Source: Deinococcus frigens DSM 12807 | GTDB lineage: Bacteria > Deinococcota > Deinococci > Deinococcales > Deinococcaceae | Direction of reading: 5' to 3' | Assembly: GCF_000701425.1 (NCBI RefSeq) | Contig: NZ_JNIW01000054.1 | Span: 1-25,606 of the forward strand | DNA: 25,606 bases | Shown here: positions 1-9,947 of the stretch, one piece after another | Layout of the letters: the number at the start of each line of letters is the position of its first letter | Numbering within the stretch: the first letter of the stretch is position 1 | Program-made: the position numbers and the translations under genes | The notes under the pieces: generated by a model | What the model was told of the DNA's origin: nothing | Database searches by the model: none | What the model saw: the letters and a program-made list of their open reading frames with translations, nothing else

Positions 1-1095
1 AAGGACCTGGGCCTCAAGTACCTGCGTTACGGTCTCCCCTATTACCGCGTTCACCAGGGTCCGGGCAAGTACGACTGGGAATTTTCCGATCAGGTGATGG
101 CCGAGATGAAACGGCTGGAGATCACGCCAATCCTTGATCTGATGCACTTCGGGGTGCCGGACTGGCTGGGCAATTTCCAGAACCCGGAGCTGCCCGTCCA
201 TTTTGCCGAGTACGCCGAGGCGGTGGCACGGCGCTATCCCTGGGTGCGGCACTATACGCCCGTCAACGAGATCTACGTGACGGCCAAGGCCAGCGCGCAG
301 GACGGGCTGTGGAATGAACAACTCAAGTCCGAGCGCGGCTTCGTGACGGCCCTCAAGCATGGCGTGGCGGCCAACATCCTGGCTTGCCAGTCGATTGCCC
401 GCGTGCACTCCAACGCCATCATTGTGCTGGCCGAAAGCGCCGAGTACCTGCACGACGGCAGCCCGAAGCCCCGCCGCGAGATCTCGATGCAAAATCGGCT
501 GCGGTTTCTCTCGCTGGACCTGAACTATGCCGTGCCGCCCGATTCGGAGGTCTTGCTGTACCTGATGGACAACGGCCTGTCCCGCGAGGAATACGACTGG
601 TTCATGGCCGGAGAGCCGCCGGGCCACCAGATCATGGGCAGCGATTATTACGGCCACAACGAGAAGATCATCAAGCCCGACGGCAGCACCATAATCGGTG
701 AGGATGTGTTCGGCTGGTATCAGATCGTCAAGGGCTACTACGAGCGCTATCAGAAGCCGGTTTTCCACAGTGAAACCAATGTCGCCGATCTCAAGCAGGC
801 GCCGATCTGGTTATGGAAGCAGTGGCTGAACGTGCTGCGCATGCGTCAGGAAGGCACCCCGGTGGTGGGCTTCACCTGGTACAGCCTGACCGACCAGATC
901 GACTGGGACATCGAGCTTGCTGAGAAGAAAGGGACCGTCAACACCAACGGCCTGTATACCCTGGACCGCAAGCCCAATCCGGTGGCTCACGCCTACCGCG
1001 AATTGTTGGAAAACTATGGGCAGATCACGGTCTCGCCGCACAGCGAACTGTTCGAGATTACGGATCAGGCCGCCCGGCTGAAGATTGAAGTGTAG
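1..1095 (+). CDS. GH1-type glycoside hydrolase (beta-glucosidase-like), 5'-truncated by window edge
   Basis: The frame is open from base 1 with no start, so the gene begins outside the window; 364 codons are visible. It reads as the later part of a clan-A (GH1-like) TIM-barrel glycosidase. An early strand holds YLRYGLPYYRV, the acid/base motif TPVNE has its glutamate at about codon 90 of the visible frame, and a late HSETN places a candidate nucleophile glutamate at about codon 258. It is followed by the aromatic stretch GFTWYSLTDQIDW, typical of the GH1 aglycone loop, and the TNGLYTLDRKPNPVAHAYRELL end that closes many GH1 proteins. Likely role: cytoplasmic hydrolysis of beta-glucosides or a related disaccharide. 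The substrate cannot be read from sequence. No signal peptide can be judged because the N-terminus is missing. The family is fairly sure; the specificity is unknown. Confidence 0.82.
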   Translation, partial: KDLGLKYLRYGLPYYRVHQGPGKYDWEFSDQVMAEMKRLEITPILDLMHFGVPDWLGNFQNPELPVHFAEYAEAVARRYPWVRHYTPVNEIYVTAKASAQDGLWNEQLKSERGFVTALKHGVAANILACQSIARVHSNAIIVLAESAEYLHDGSPKPRREISMQNRLRFLSLDLNYAVPPDSEVLLYLMDNGLSREEYDWFMAGEPPGHQIMGSDYYGHNEKIIKPDGSTIIGEDVFGWYQIVKGYYERYQKPVFHSETNVADLKQAPIWLWKQWLNVLRMRQEGTPVVGFTWYSLTDQIDWDIELAEKKGTVNTNGLYTLDRKPNPVAHAYRELLENYGQITVSPHSELFEITDQAARLKIEV

Positions 1096-1108
1096 CTCAA
1101 CTGACCTC

Positions 1109-1492
1109 CTGCCTTGCTTTTCTCGCAAGCAGCACCGGGAATATTTCGAGGTCTTCCTCGATCTGCTGCTCAATGGTTCTGACAGGTCTCTGCCGCAACG
1201 GGCGGCTGTCAAATCCCCCTCAGTGCTGAGCCGCTTCCTCAATCATGCCACCTGGAGTACCCGTCAGCTCTGCCGGGCGATGCGTCGACACGCTCTCCAC
1301 ACATTGCAGGATCGGTGGCGATAGCGACCCCACCGGCGCCACAGGCTGGAACTCCTGGTCCACCTCACAAGTTTGGAAATGACTGGCAAGTTCGCTGAAC
1401 TTGCTGCCTGGGTTCACACCTTCAACAGCGTCCACGGTGTCCACTTGGTGGTGGTGGAGGGCACCAAATTCCGCGGGCGAGGAGCGCAGTGA
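1109..1492 (+). pseudogene. Decayed DDE transposase N-terminal fragment (IS4/IS701-like)
   Basis: A reading frame starting around CFSRKQHREYFEVFLDLL continues through SRFLNHATWSTRQL, is stopped by an in-frame TAG at 1322-1324, and resumes in the same frame as RLELLVHLTSLEMTGKFAELAAWVHTFN before a second stop at 1490-1492. The order of motifs (a hydrophobic segment, a SRFLNH.W block, then a 'vDlTsLEkTGKF' block with the first catalytic Asp region) is what I know from the N-terminal half of IS4/IS701-like transposases. The D of that block is H here (LVHLTSLE), a further sign of decay. The C-terminal catalytic half is absent, and no terminal repeat was found. The fragment directly follows the glycosidase stop. 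The family assignment is from memory of motifs only. Confidence 0.55.
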
Positions 1493-1783
1493 TTCAGGGA
1501 ACATCGGCGGCGAAGTCGACGCATCGCATCATGTTCCCCAATCGCCTTGAGACGGTGTTGCCCCCGCTTTTTGGTGCTCTCCAAGGTAGGTCAAAAGCCG
1601 ACGGGATGGAGCCAAGCGTCAATACCAAGAAGGTGAGAGGTCGCGGACGCCACGGGGCCGGTGACGTCCTGAGTTCAGGATGCTGCGGGGTTCGGGCGGC
1701 ACGGTGTTGGGCCGCCAACACACGCTACACCGGGAGGGGGTCACAGTGAACGGCAGGAAGGACTGCTTCCCTGGAGGTTCACC
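1493..1783. other. Intergenic region upstream of the thioredoxin gene
   Basis: No reading frame here looks coding. It separates the dead transposase from the thioredoxin gene and should hold the thioredoxin promoter, although no convincing -35/-10 pair was found. A short symmetric TTCACTGTGA-like element (TCACAGTGA, 1741-1749) lies about 35 bp before the start. It resembles half of a Crp-type site but is too short to call. The last bases carry a strong SD (GGAGGT) 5 nt before the ATG. Confidence 0.4.
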
Positions 1784-2110
1784 ATGACAATTACGCCTGC
1801 CCCTGCCGCGCGCCTGCCCCTGCCTGCCCTCGACCTGAGCGGCCTGGTGGTGATCGACTTCTGGGCCCCCTGGTGCGGCCCGTGCCGCGCCCTGACGCCC
1901 GTGCTGGAACAGCTCGCCGCAACCGGACAGGTCCGGCTGGTGAAGGTCAATCTGGATGACCACCCGGAGCTGGTGGGTGTCCTGGACATCCACGCGATCC
2001 CTACGCTGATCCTGGCGCAGGACGGCACCGAGCTCGCCCGCCAGGTGGGCGCCCTGACCTACCCCCGCCTGCAGGACTGGGTCGATGAGCACCAGGGAGC
2101 GCCGGCATGA
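1784..2110 (+). CDS. Thioredoxin
   Basis: A 108-aa single-domain thioredoxin. The redox motif WCGPC sits at residues 30-34 after a VVIDFWAP strand whose Asp matches the buried aspartate of the family. IPT at 72-74 gives the cis-proline opposite the active site. The length is that of classical Trx, and there is no signal peptide, so it is a cytoplasmic dithiol reductant. The start is well supported by CTGGAGGTTCACC before ATG. The stop overlaps the start of the next gene (ATGA at 2107-2110), so the two proteins are translationally coupled, and the neighbouring flavin oxidoreductase may be its partner or act on the same disulfides. A thioredoxin-like fold is certain; which reductase recycles it is inference. 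Confidence 0.93.
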   Translation: MTITPAPAARLPLPALDLSGLVVIDFWAPWCGPCRALTPVLEQLAATGQVRLVKVNLDDHPELVGVLDIHAIPTLILAQDGTELARQVGALTYPRLQDWVDEHQGAPA

Positions 2111-3507
2111 CCAGCGCCCTGGTGATCGGGGCCGGGCAGGCAGGAGGCCCGCTGGCCGGAGCACTCGCGCGGGCCGGGTGGGACGTGACGCTGGTGGAAC
2201 GCGTGCATGTGGGCGGTACGTGCGTGAATGAGGGCTGCACCCCCACCAAGGCCATGCTGGCCAGCGCGAAGGCCGCGCACGTGGCCCGGAGTTCTGCGGC
2301 GCTGGGCGTCCACGCGCAGGTGCAGGTGAGCCTGCCGGAGATCGTCGACCGGGTGCAGGGCATCGTGAAAACCTTCCGGGACGGCAGCGCCGCCGGCCTG
2401 AAGAACGCTGGCGTGACCCTGGTGTATGGGGTGGCGCGCTTCACGGGCGTGCGGGAGGTGGACGTGACCCTGCAGGCCGGGGGGCGCACCACCCTGAGCG
2501 CCGACTACGTCTTCATCAACACTGGCACCCGCCCGAGGTGGCCGGAGGTGCCCGGCCTGGACGTGGTGGGCGCGATGACGTCAGACGCCCTGCTGCACCT
2601 GCGGGAGTTGCCCGCCCACCTGTTGATCCTGGGTGGTGGGTACATCAGTCTGGAATTCGCGCAGCTGTATGCCCGCCTGGGCAGCCACGTGACGGTGCTT
2701 GAGGCCGGGCCGCGCCTGCTGCCCCGTGAGGATGCCGACGTCGCAGACGCGCTGCGGCGGGTGCTGGAAGATGAGGGTGTCACTTTTCACCTGGGCGCCC
2801 AGGCGCTGGAGGCCACACGCCTGGGTGACGAGGTCAGCGTGGCCTGGCGGGATGCAGGCGGCGTCACGGCCGAGGTGAGCGGCTCGCACCTGCTGGTCGC
2901 CGTGGGGCGCGAACCAAACACCCATGCCTTCAACGCCAAGGCGACCGGTGTCGTGCTGGACGGTCACGGGTACGTTCAGGTCGACGAGCACCTGCGGGCT
3001 GCGGAGGGGGTCTACGCCTTGGGGGACGTCAAGGGTGGCCCGGCCTTCACGCACATCTCCTACGACGACTACCGCATCGTGCGTGACGCGCTGCTCAGCG
3101 GCGTCCAGCGCAGCCACACCGAGCGGCCTGTGCCGTACACGCTGTTCACCGATCCGCAGCTGGGCCGCGTTGGCATGACGCGCCAGGAAGCCTTGCACAG
3201 CGGCCGGGCGGTGCGTGTCTACACCCTGCCGATGAGCCGCGTGGCCCGCGCCATCGAGACGAACGCTACGGCTGGCCTGATGCGCGCTGTGGTCGATGAC
3301 GTCACCGATCAACTGCTGGGGGCTACGGTGCTCGGCCCGGAAGGTGGGGAGGTCATGAGCGCCCTGCAGCTCGCCATGATGGGCGGCCTGAGCGCCCACA
3401 CCCTGCGTGACGCGACGCTCGCCCACCCGACGCTGAGCGAATCCATCAACAACCTCTTTATGGGTCAGCCGGAACGGCTCGGCGCTCCATCCGCCCCACT
3501 GAATTGA
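2107..3507 (+). CDS. FAD/NAD(P)-dependent pyridine nucleotide-disulfide oxidoreductase (MerA/RclA/Lpd-like)
   Basis: 466 aa. An N-terminal dinucleotide fold ([19 protein letters not shown]) is followed by the redox-active disulfide [13 protein letters not shown] at about residues 37-49. A second Rossmann motif, [14 protein letters not shown], lies near 175-190, and the FAD-contacting [15 protein letters not shown] near 302-316. The C-terminal dimerisation domain has AHPTLSES, with the His that serves as the active-site base in lipoamide dehydrogenase and mercuric reductase. It lacks the N-terminal metal-binding domain and the C-terminal Cys pair of true MerA (it ends SAPLN), so mercury reduction is unlikely. 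An RclA-like or thiol-disulfide role is more plausible. GGGAG before the start and the 4-bp overlap with thioredoxin mark one operon. The family is sure; the substrate is not. Confidence 0.9.
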   Translation: MTSALVIGAGQAGGPLAGALARAGWDVTLVERVHVGGTCVNEGCTPTKAMLASAKAAHVARSSAALGVHAQVQVSLPEIVDRVQGIVKTFRDGSAAGLKNAGVTLVYGVARFTGVREVDVTLQAGGRTTLSADYVFINTGTRPRWPEVPGLDVVGAMTSDALLHLRELPAHLLILGGGYISLEFAQLYARLGSHVTVLEAGPRLLPREDADVADALRRVLEDEGVTFHLGAQALEATRLGDEVSVAWRDAGGVTAEVSGSHLLVAVGREPNTHAFNAKATGVVLDGHGYVQVDEHLRAAEGVYALGDVKGGPAFTHISYDDYRIVRDALLSGVQRSHTERPVPYTLFTDPQLGRVGMTRQEALHSGRAVRVYTLPMSRVARAIETNATAGLMRAVVDDVTDQLLGATVLGPEGGEVMSALQLAMMGGLSAHTLRDATLAHPTLSESINNLFMGQPERLGAPSAPLN

Positions 3508-3797
3508 CCGGGAGGGGAGTCCATGCGGTGTGCGCATGGGGTGGGAGGGATCGCTGTGCCCCCGTGCTGGGCATCACTCCTCACGTATCTTCAGTTCATC
3601 TTGGGTGCGGAACCCCAGCGGCGGAGGAAACCATGTCCAGGCAAACACCCCCACCCACGCCAGTTCATCCTTACCGCTGTGCGGCCCTCTACGCCGGGAC
3701 TGAGCCCGTGCCCACCGTGACCGCCGCGCAGATGACCGAGGTGGACCGCGCCATGGTGCAGGACTACGGCATCAGCCTGCTGCAGATGATGGAAAAC

Positions 3798-3830
3798 GCT
3801 GGCCGGGCGCTGGCCGGGCGCTGGCCGGGC
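3798..3830. repeat. 3 x 11-bp perfect tandem repeat causing the nnrE frameshift
   Basis: The unit GCTGGCCGGGC occurs three times head to tail with no mismatch. As 11 is not a multiple of 3, a change of one unit changes the reading frame. Two copies keep nnrE in frame; the three copies seen here do not. Confidence 0.97.
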
Positions 3831-4067
3831 AGGCATGTCGCCAGTTGGGCGGCTCGGTCGCGGGCCAGCGCATCACGGTGCTGTGCGGGGCTGGCCACAA
3901 TGGCGGTGGTGGTCTGGTCGCGGCCCGCCGCCTGCAGGATTGGGGCGCGCAGGTAGACGTGACCCTGGTGCGTCATCCAGACGAGTACCACGGCGTTCCG
4001 CAGCATCAGCTGCGGATCCTGCAAGCCCTCCATCGTCCAGTTCGCGGTGCCGGGCTGCCGTCCTCCA

Positions 4068-4091
4068 GGGCGTCGATGATCATCGACGCCC
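4068..4091. repeat. 24-bp perfect palindrome inside nnrE
   Basis: The half-site GGGCGTCGATGA is followed directly by its reverse complement, with no spacer. It encodes the RASMIIDAL stretch of the epimerase fold, so part of the symmetry may follow from codon choice, but 12 perfect pairs with no loop is unusual in coding DNA. Confidence 0.9.
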
Positions 4092-4416
4092 TGATCGGGT
4101 ATGGCCTGAACTGTGCCCCCCGGGGTCGTGCGGCCGACCTAATCCACTGGGCCAATGACCAGGCCGCGCCCATCCTGGCGCTGGACACCCCCTCTGGAGT
4201 GGAGGTCAGCGATGGCCAGGTCTTCCGGCCAGCCATCCACGCGGCGGCCACTCTGACCCTGGCCCTGCCCAAGCGGGGGTTCCTGCATCCCGAGGTGCAG
4301 CCCCTGCTGGGAACGGTGCTGCTCGCAGACATCGGCGTGCCGCCGGAACTGTATCTCCGGCTGGGCCTGCAGGTGCCCGGCATGTTCACCAGACAGGACA
4401 CCGTGACCCTGAGCTG

Positions 4417-4683
4417 TCAGCGGGGTTCAGATCCTTCTGGCGGTGCATCCCCCGCGACGTGAACCTCGGTACGCGAGTCTGACACCGCGCCGCTGAACTG
4501 CACGCATACATCGAAAGTGCCGTGCAGGGCGGTCATAACCAAGTGTCTCAAGTCGATACTGGCCAGATTCATCTGGGCCACCTGAGCTACCCTGGCAAAC
4601 TGCTGCTCGCGGCTGCCCAGCCGCAGGATCTTCTGGTCAGCCGCGTCACGGCCACGTGCGCGCACCAAAAGCGTATGGGTCAT
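4417..4683 (-). CDS. Possible small hypothetical protein (88 aa), convergent with nnrE
   Basis: A minus-strand frame from ATG at 4683 gives 88 aa (starts MTHTLLVRARGRDAADQ, middle QMNLASIDLRHLVMTALHG). It has mixed alpha/beta-looking composition and codon use not unlike the neighbours. Its 3' end overlaps the last 46 bp of nnrE on the other strand. The upstream AGGAC is a weak and distant SD. No family is recognised, and no membrane segment or cysteine motif is present. It fills a gap that otherwise has no gene, which is the main reason to list it; it may equally be chance. Confidence 0.35.
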   Translation of the reverse strand: MTHTLLVRARGRDAADQKILRLGSREQQFARVAQVAQMNLASIDLRHLVMTALHGTFDVCVQFSGAVSDSRTEVHVAGDAPPEGSEPR

Positions 4684-4858
4684 GTCTGGTGGCGAGGTCC
4701 TGAACGCAACGGAGTGTGGATGCCGGTCAAATCCCGTGATCCGGCCGATGACAGGATGGCCGGCGGTAAACCGGATTGATCCCGCACTGGCCGCTTCGTT
4801 GAGCGCCCCCTAGCCACGTTGCACCCGGTCGACGGCTTCCTTCAGGTGGCCGGCGTCC

Positions 4859-5014
4859 TGCTTCGGTCTCGGATACGGCGCCGTGTGGTGGATGCTGGGC
4901 CAGGGCCCGCAGTTCGCCCAGGCGCTGAGCGCCCAGAACCTGCTCAGTCTGTTCGGCCACCTCCTCTACGGCGCTGTGAATAGGTGGCCTGCACGTGCCC
5001 TTCTTCAGGCTTGA
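4859..5014 (+). pseudogene. Relic of a small membrane protein related to the one at 20759-21196
   Basis: Read in frame 2, this stretch gives GLGYGAVWWMLG, then QFAQALSAQNLLSLFGHLLYGAV, then a stop at 5012-5014. It lines up with the C-terminal half of the intact protein encoded at 20759-21196 (GAVYGMVWWVLG, then QFAQAFTTQNLMSLMGHVIYG). A block of about nine residues between the two motifs is missing, and the last membrane segment has run out of frame (NRWPARALLQA instead of LGVVFALLRAR). There is no start codon or recognisable N-terminal half. It is a dead, internally deleted copy of this gene family, just upstream of the Crp-type regulator. Confidence 0.75.
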
Positions 5015-5052
5015 TCCTGCCCTGAATCCGCGGGTCGCGTAGGGTGAGCGCC

Positions 5053-5805
5053 ATGACCCTGACCCAGCGGCTCCTGAGCCTAATGCGCCTGCGCCCCACG
5101 CCCACCGGCGTGTGGCACCTGACTGGCACCCGCTGGAGCGCCGGCCTGACCGACGAGGACATGCAGCAGATCGGGGCGGTGTGTCCGCCCCGCCCGTACC
5201 GCAAGGGGGAGCGCATCTACCGCGCGGGAGAACCCGGCGGGACGCTGCATATCCTGCTCGACGGCCACGTGAAACTCAGCCGCACTGGCATGCTCGGGGG
5301 TGAGCGCGTGATCACCGTGTGCGGCCCGGACGACTTCTTCGGGGAGAGCTTCCTGACGGAGATGACCACCACCCAGGCGGACGCCATGTGCCTGTCCGAC
5401 CGCGCACTGATCTGCCCGATCACCAGGGAGCAGTTCCTGGAGATCACGCGGCGCGTGCCCACGGTAGCGGTTCTGCTGGCCAGCATCCTGGCCACGCGGG
5501 TACATGACCTGCAGACGCGGCTGGAGTCTCTCTCGCAGCCCGTGCAGGTGCGGCTCGCACACGTGATGCTCGACCTCACTTACCGCTTCGGGAACGAGAC
5601 GGAAGCGGGCCACTACGACCTTCACCTGGATTTACGGCATGAGGAGATCGCCAGCCTCGCCCACGCCAGTCGCGTGAGTGCCACGCAGGCCATCAGCGCG
5701 TGGCGGGCCAAGAAGCTCGTGCTCGGCACGCGCGGCCAGTACCGCGTGAACGCCAGCGGCCTGGAACGCCTGATCGAGGAGTTGCAACTCGACGCCCTGC
5801 GGTAG
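5053..5805 (+). CDS. Crp/Fnr-family transcriptional regulator
   Basis: 250 aa from ATG 5053. I prefer this to GTG 5044, which has no SD. ATG 5053 has a GGTGA five bases upstream, and a TAGGGT box (5040-5045) seven bases upstream that would suit leaderless initiation. The N-terminal cyclic-nucleotide fold runs from about 35 to 150, with YRAGEPGGTLHILLDGHVKL and the phosphate-cassette-like FFGESFLTE near 95-103. Where cAMP-binding Crp proteins have R-(S/T)-A, this one reads TTQADA, so cAMP binding is doubtful. A long dimer helix follows, then a winged HTH at about 193-230 (HEEIASLAHASRVSATQAISAWRAKKL). There are no N-terminal Fe-S cysteines as in FNR. It acts as a DNA-binding dimer; ligand and targets are unknown. 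Confidence 0.92.
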   Translation: MTLTQRLLSLMRLRPTPTGVWHLTGTRWSAGLTDEDMQQIGAVCPPRPYRKGERIYRAGEPGGTLHILLDGHVKLSRTGMLGGERVITVCGPDDFFGESFLTEMTTTQADAMCLSDRALICPITREQFLEITRRVPTVAVLLASILATRVHDLQTRLESLSQPVQVRLAHVMLDLTYRFGNETEAGHYDLHLDLRHEEIASLAHASRVSATQAISAWRAKKLVLGTRGQYRVNASGLERLIEELQLDALR

Positions 5806-6220
5806 GTTCTCCCCTCTGGGTGGGTGCGCTGACGGGGCGCGGGATTCCCTTCTACTCTCAGGAGGAGAGGCGAGTCTCCCCCGGGCTCCTGTCGCTGATT
5901 GTCACGCGCTCGCCTGGCCCCATCAAGATTGAGCCCTTCAACGGATGGAGTTGCCCCACGCCGTCATGTCAAGCAAGGCCGATCTGGGGCCGAGCGCCAG
6001 GCCTGGAATGCCACATTGGGGGCCATGACCAGCCAACCTGCCTGCATCTGCCCTGGAACGAAAGGTCAAGCCGATCACCATCGTGCCTGGCTGCCATCGA
6101 CTGGAGCGATGCCGTCAGTACGGCGGGGTCTGAAGGTGATGACCCAGGCTCTCGACCTGGCTGCCGGGAAGACCGTGTGCCCCAGCAGACTTTCCCCTGC
6201 ATCCGTCAGGGCTGCTCCCG
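5806..6220. other. Gene-free spacer between convergent regulator and glucosidase
   Basis: About 415 bp between the 3' ends of the Crp-type gene (+) and the interrupted glucosidase (-). The frames here lack SDs and family motifs. I found no strong hairpin with a T-run, no tRNA-like fold and no repeat. It should contain two convergent transcript ends, but I cannot place them. Confidence 0.4.
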
Positions 6221-8331
<2,111 letters not shown>

Positions 8332-8378
8332 GGCTACACCGATGGATTGAGGTGGCGAGGGGCATACAGAAACGAGCG

Positions 8379-8822
8379 TTACCCCGCTAGCCGCGCCACA
8401 AACTCCTGAAACCGCCCGCCATCATATTCGGGCGAGCCATGCCCGAAGAGAATCAGCGAAGGCTTCAAAGCAGCCACCTTGCGGGCCGAGGCCCGGTTCA
8501 GCGCCGGATTCACCGTAAACAGGCCCAGTGGCTCGGCCAGCCCAGGTTGAAGGTTGGTCATGTTGGTGTTGCGCAGAACGTCCCCCTGAATGAGCACCCT
8601 GTCACGCTCCCGGAAGAATGAGGCGTGGCCTGGCGTGTGTCCAGGCGTCTCGATGACCGTGAAGCCCGCCACGTCGTCCCCCTCAAGCAGCGGACGGTTT
8701 ACCAGGTCACCCGGTCCCGTCAGAAAGCGCTGCTGAAAGCGGATCATGGGATGCTCAGGACGGGGAAACTGGGTGTCCATCCGGCCTGACTCGGCAGCAG
8801 CCCGGTCCCCAGGCTTCGACAA
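8379..8822 (-). pseudogene. Metallo-beta-lactamase-fold hydrolase, N-terminally truncated
   Basis: The frame contains the later MBL motifs: ETPGHTPGHASFF (third metal-binding His region), IQGDVL (bridging Asp) and ILFGHGSPEYDGG (final His). The essential HxHxDH motif and the first beta-sheet, which should lie about 60-100 residues further upstream, are missing. A stop codon closes the frame shortly above the TTG at 8822. So only about 147 codons of a protein normally near 230-300 aa remain, and it is unlikely to be an active hydrolase. It sits between the outer IRL and the LysR gene, and looks like debris from the assembly or trimming of the transposon cargo. Confidence 0.75.
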
Positions 8823-8896
8823 CCCTAAAACTGAAAAGTGGCATTAGTCAGACAAATTACAATCTAGGCCGGGAGAATGGTCAACCCTAAGCCCCG

Positions 8897-9829
8897 TTAT
8901 GTCTGCACGCCCACTTGGAGAAGGCCACCGCTGACGGCCTGACATGAGCGAAGAACCACCGGATCAATGAGGGTCTGTACGAACGCTTTGACCAAAGGCG
9001 TATGTGACAGGGCAGGCAGCGCGACTACAGCAATCTTGCGCTTGAGCGGTTCGGGCAGTTGCCGGATTTGAACGCCGCCTGGCAATGGCTCGGCGGCGAG
9101 CCTGGGAAGTATCGACACGCCGAACTCGTGAGCCACCATCGAGAGAATGACGCTGTCGTCCTCGACCTGCGCCACATGCTGAAAGGTCTGCTCGTGCCGA
9201 TGCCAGTAGTCGCGCACGGTCGGTGCGCCGGTTTCGTTACACAACAAGAAGGGCAGAGCCAACAAGTCAGGCCACGACGCCTGTTCAGCCATGGGCGCGC
9301 CACCTGACGGGAAAATGGCCACCCAATCGTCGGTGGCAAACTCCTGCACATCCAAACGGTCGTGTGCAGGTGGCGTGAGGATGCCCACGTCCGCCCGACC
9401 TTCGAGGATGGCGCGTTCAATGCCGCGCTCTTCGCCTTCAAGGCTCTGAAGCTCTACGCGCACGGCGGGGTGCCGCTGCCGAAAGGCCGCGATCATATCG
9501 GGCAGCACGTGCGTGGCGACGCTACGGAACGAAGCGACGCGAAGCGTACCTTGCAACGCCCCGCGTGCGCGGTTCGCTTCTTCCAAAAGCGCGGCGTTGA
9601 GCCGCAGCATCACCCGGGCGTGTTGGGCCACGCGTTCACCCAACGCGGTTGGTCGGGCACCCGCGCGTCCCCTTTTCACCAGGCGTTCGCCCAGGTGGTT
9701 CTCCAATTGCGCGAGGGCATGACTGACGGTGCTTTGCGCGACGTCAAGGGCGGCGGCGGCGTCGGTCAGGCTGCCCTCATCCACAATCGCCAGCAGGATG
9801 CGCAGTTGCACGAGTGTTGGGGCCGACAT
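8897..9829 (-). CDS. LysR-family transcriptional regulator
   Basis: 310 aa from the ATG at 9829. An in-frame extension upstream would run across the divergent promoter and lacks family similarity, so it is rejected. The N-terminal winged HTH is textbook LysR (LRILLAIVDEGSLTDAAAALDVAQSTVSHALAQLENHLGERLVKRG, residues about 9-54 in several short blocks). A periplasmic-binding-protein-like effector domain follows (LRVASFRSVATHVLP, ADVGILTPP, VAHEFGVSILPRLA). It is transcribed away from the nitronate-monooxygenase-like gene with about 118 bp between the two starts, the usual layout for a LysR protein controlling its divergent neighbour. The effector is unknown; 2-oxoadipate, 2-aminoadipate or lysine are guesses from context. 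Confidence 0.93.
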   Translation of the reverse strand: MSAPTLVQLRILLAIVDEGSLTDAAAALDVAQSTVSHALAQLENHLGERLVKRGRAGARPTALGERVAQHARVMLRLNAALLEEANRARGALQGTLRVASFRSVATHVLPDMIAAFRQRHPAVRVELQSLEGEERGIERAILEGRADVGILTPPAHDRLDVQEFATDDWVAIFPSGGAPMAEQASWPDLLALPFLLCNETGAPTVRDYWHRHEQTFQHVAQVEDDSVILSMVAHEFGVSILPRLAAEPLPGGVQIRQLPEPLKRKIAVVALPALSHTPLVKAFVQTLIDPVVLRSCQAVSGGLLQVGVQT

Positions 9830-9846
9830 GGCGGAGACTACCACAT

Positions 9847-9865
9847 ACATCGAAATTATCGATGT
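9847..9865. promoter_or_regulatory. Candidate LysR operator in the divergent promoter region
   Basis: ACATCGA-N5-TCGATGT is a perfect 7+5+7 inverted repeat with an AT-rich centre, in the 118-bp gap between the regulator and its divergent target. Size and A/T at the half-site boundaries agree with LysR-type boxes. The position close to the lysR start suggests autoregulation as well. -10 and -35 boxes were not assigned. Confidence 0.6.
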
Positions 9866-9947
9866 GAAAACGCTATTCTCGCTGACACATCGGTTGGTTA
9901 TGAATGTAGCGACAGGGTAGGGTGACCTATGGACTTCAGGAGGCCCG

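Larger units (their letters stand above)
3633..4462 (+). pseudogene. nnrE: NAD(P)H-hydrate epimerase (YjeF_N domain), frameshifted by an 11-bp repeat copy
   Basis: ATG at 3633 follows a good SD (GGAGGAAACC). The first frame gives [20 protein letters not shown] and [14 protein letters not shown], the classical NnrE N-terminus. The rest ([62 protein letters not shown]) is in another frame, ending at 4462. The break falls in three tandem copies of GCTGGCCGGGC (3798-3830). Deleting one copy gives [17 protein letters not shown] and a continuous 272-aa protein. The usual NNGGDG loop is HNGGGG here. NnrE repairs hydrated NAD(P)H by epimerisation; the dehydratase domain that is often fused to it is absent. 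It lies 125 bp downstream of the flavin oxidoreductase. This may be a true null allele, a slippage switch or a sequencing error. Confidence 0.85.

Noticed and set aside
2107..3507. Annotation of the flavoprotein as mercuric reductase.
   Set aside because: It lacks the N-terminal heavy-metal domain and the C-terminal Cys pair, and no merR, merT or merP gene is nearby.
8888..8895. TAAGCCCC just below the LysR stop, resembling the tip of the Tn3 inverted repeat, which would make 8294-8895 a mini-transposon.
   Set aside because: Only eight bases match; the following 30 bases do not align to the 38-bp repeat.
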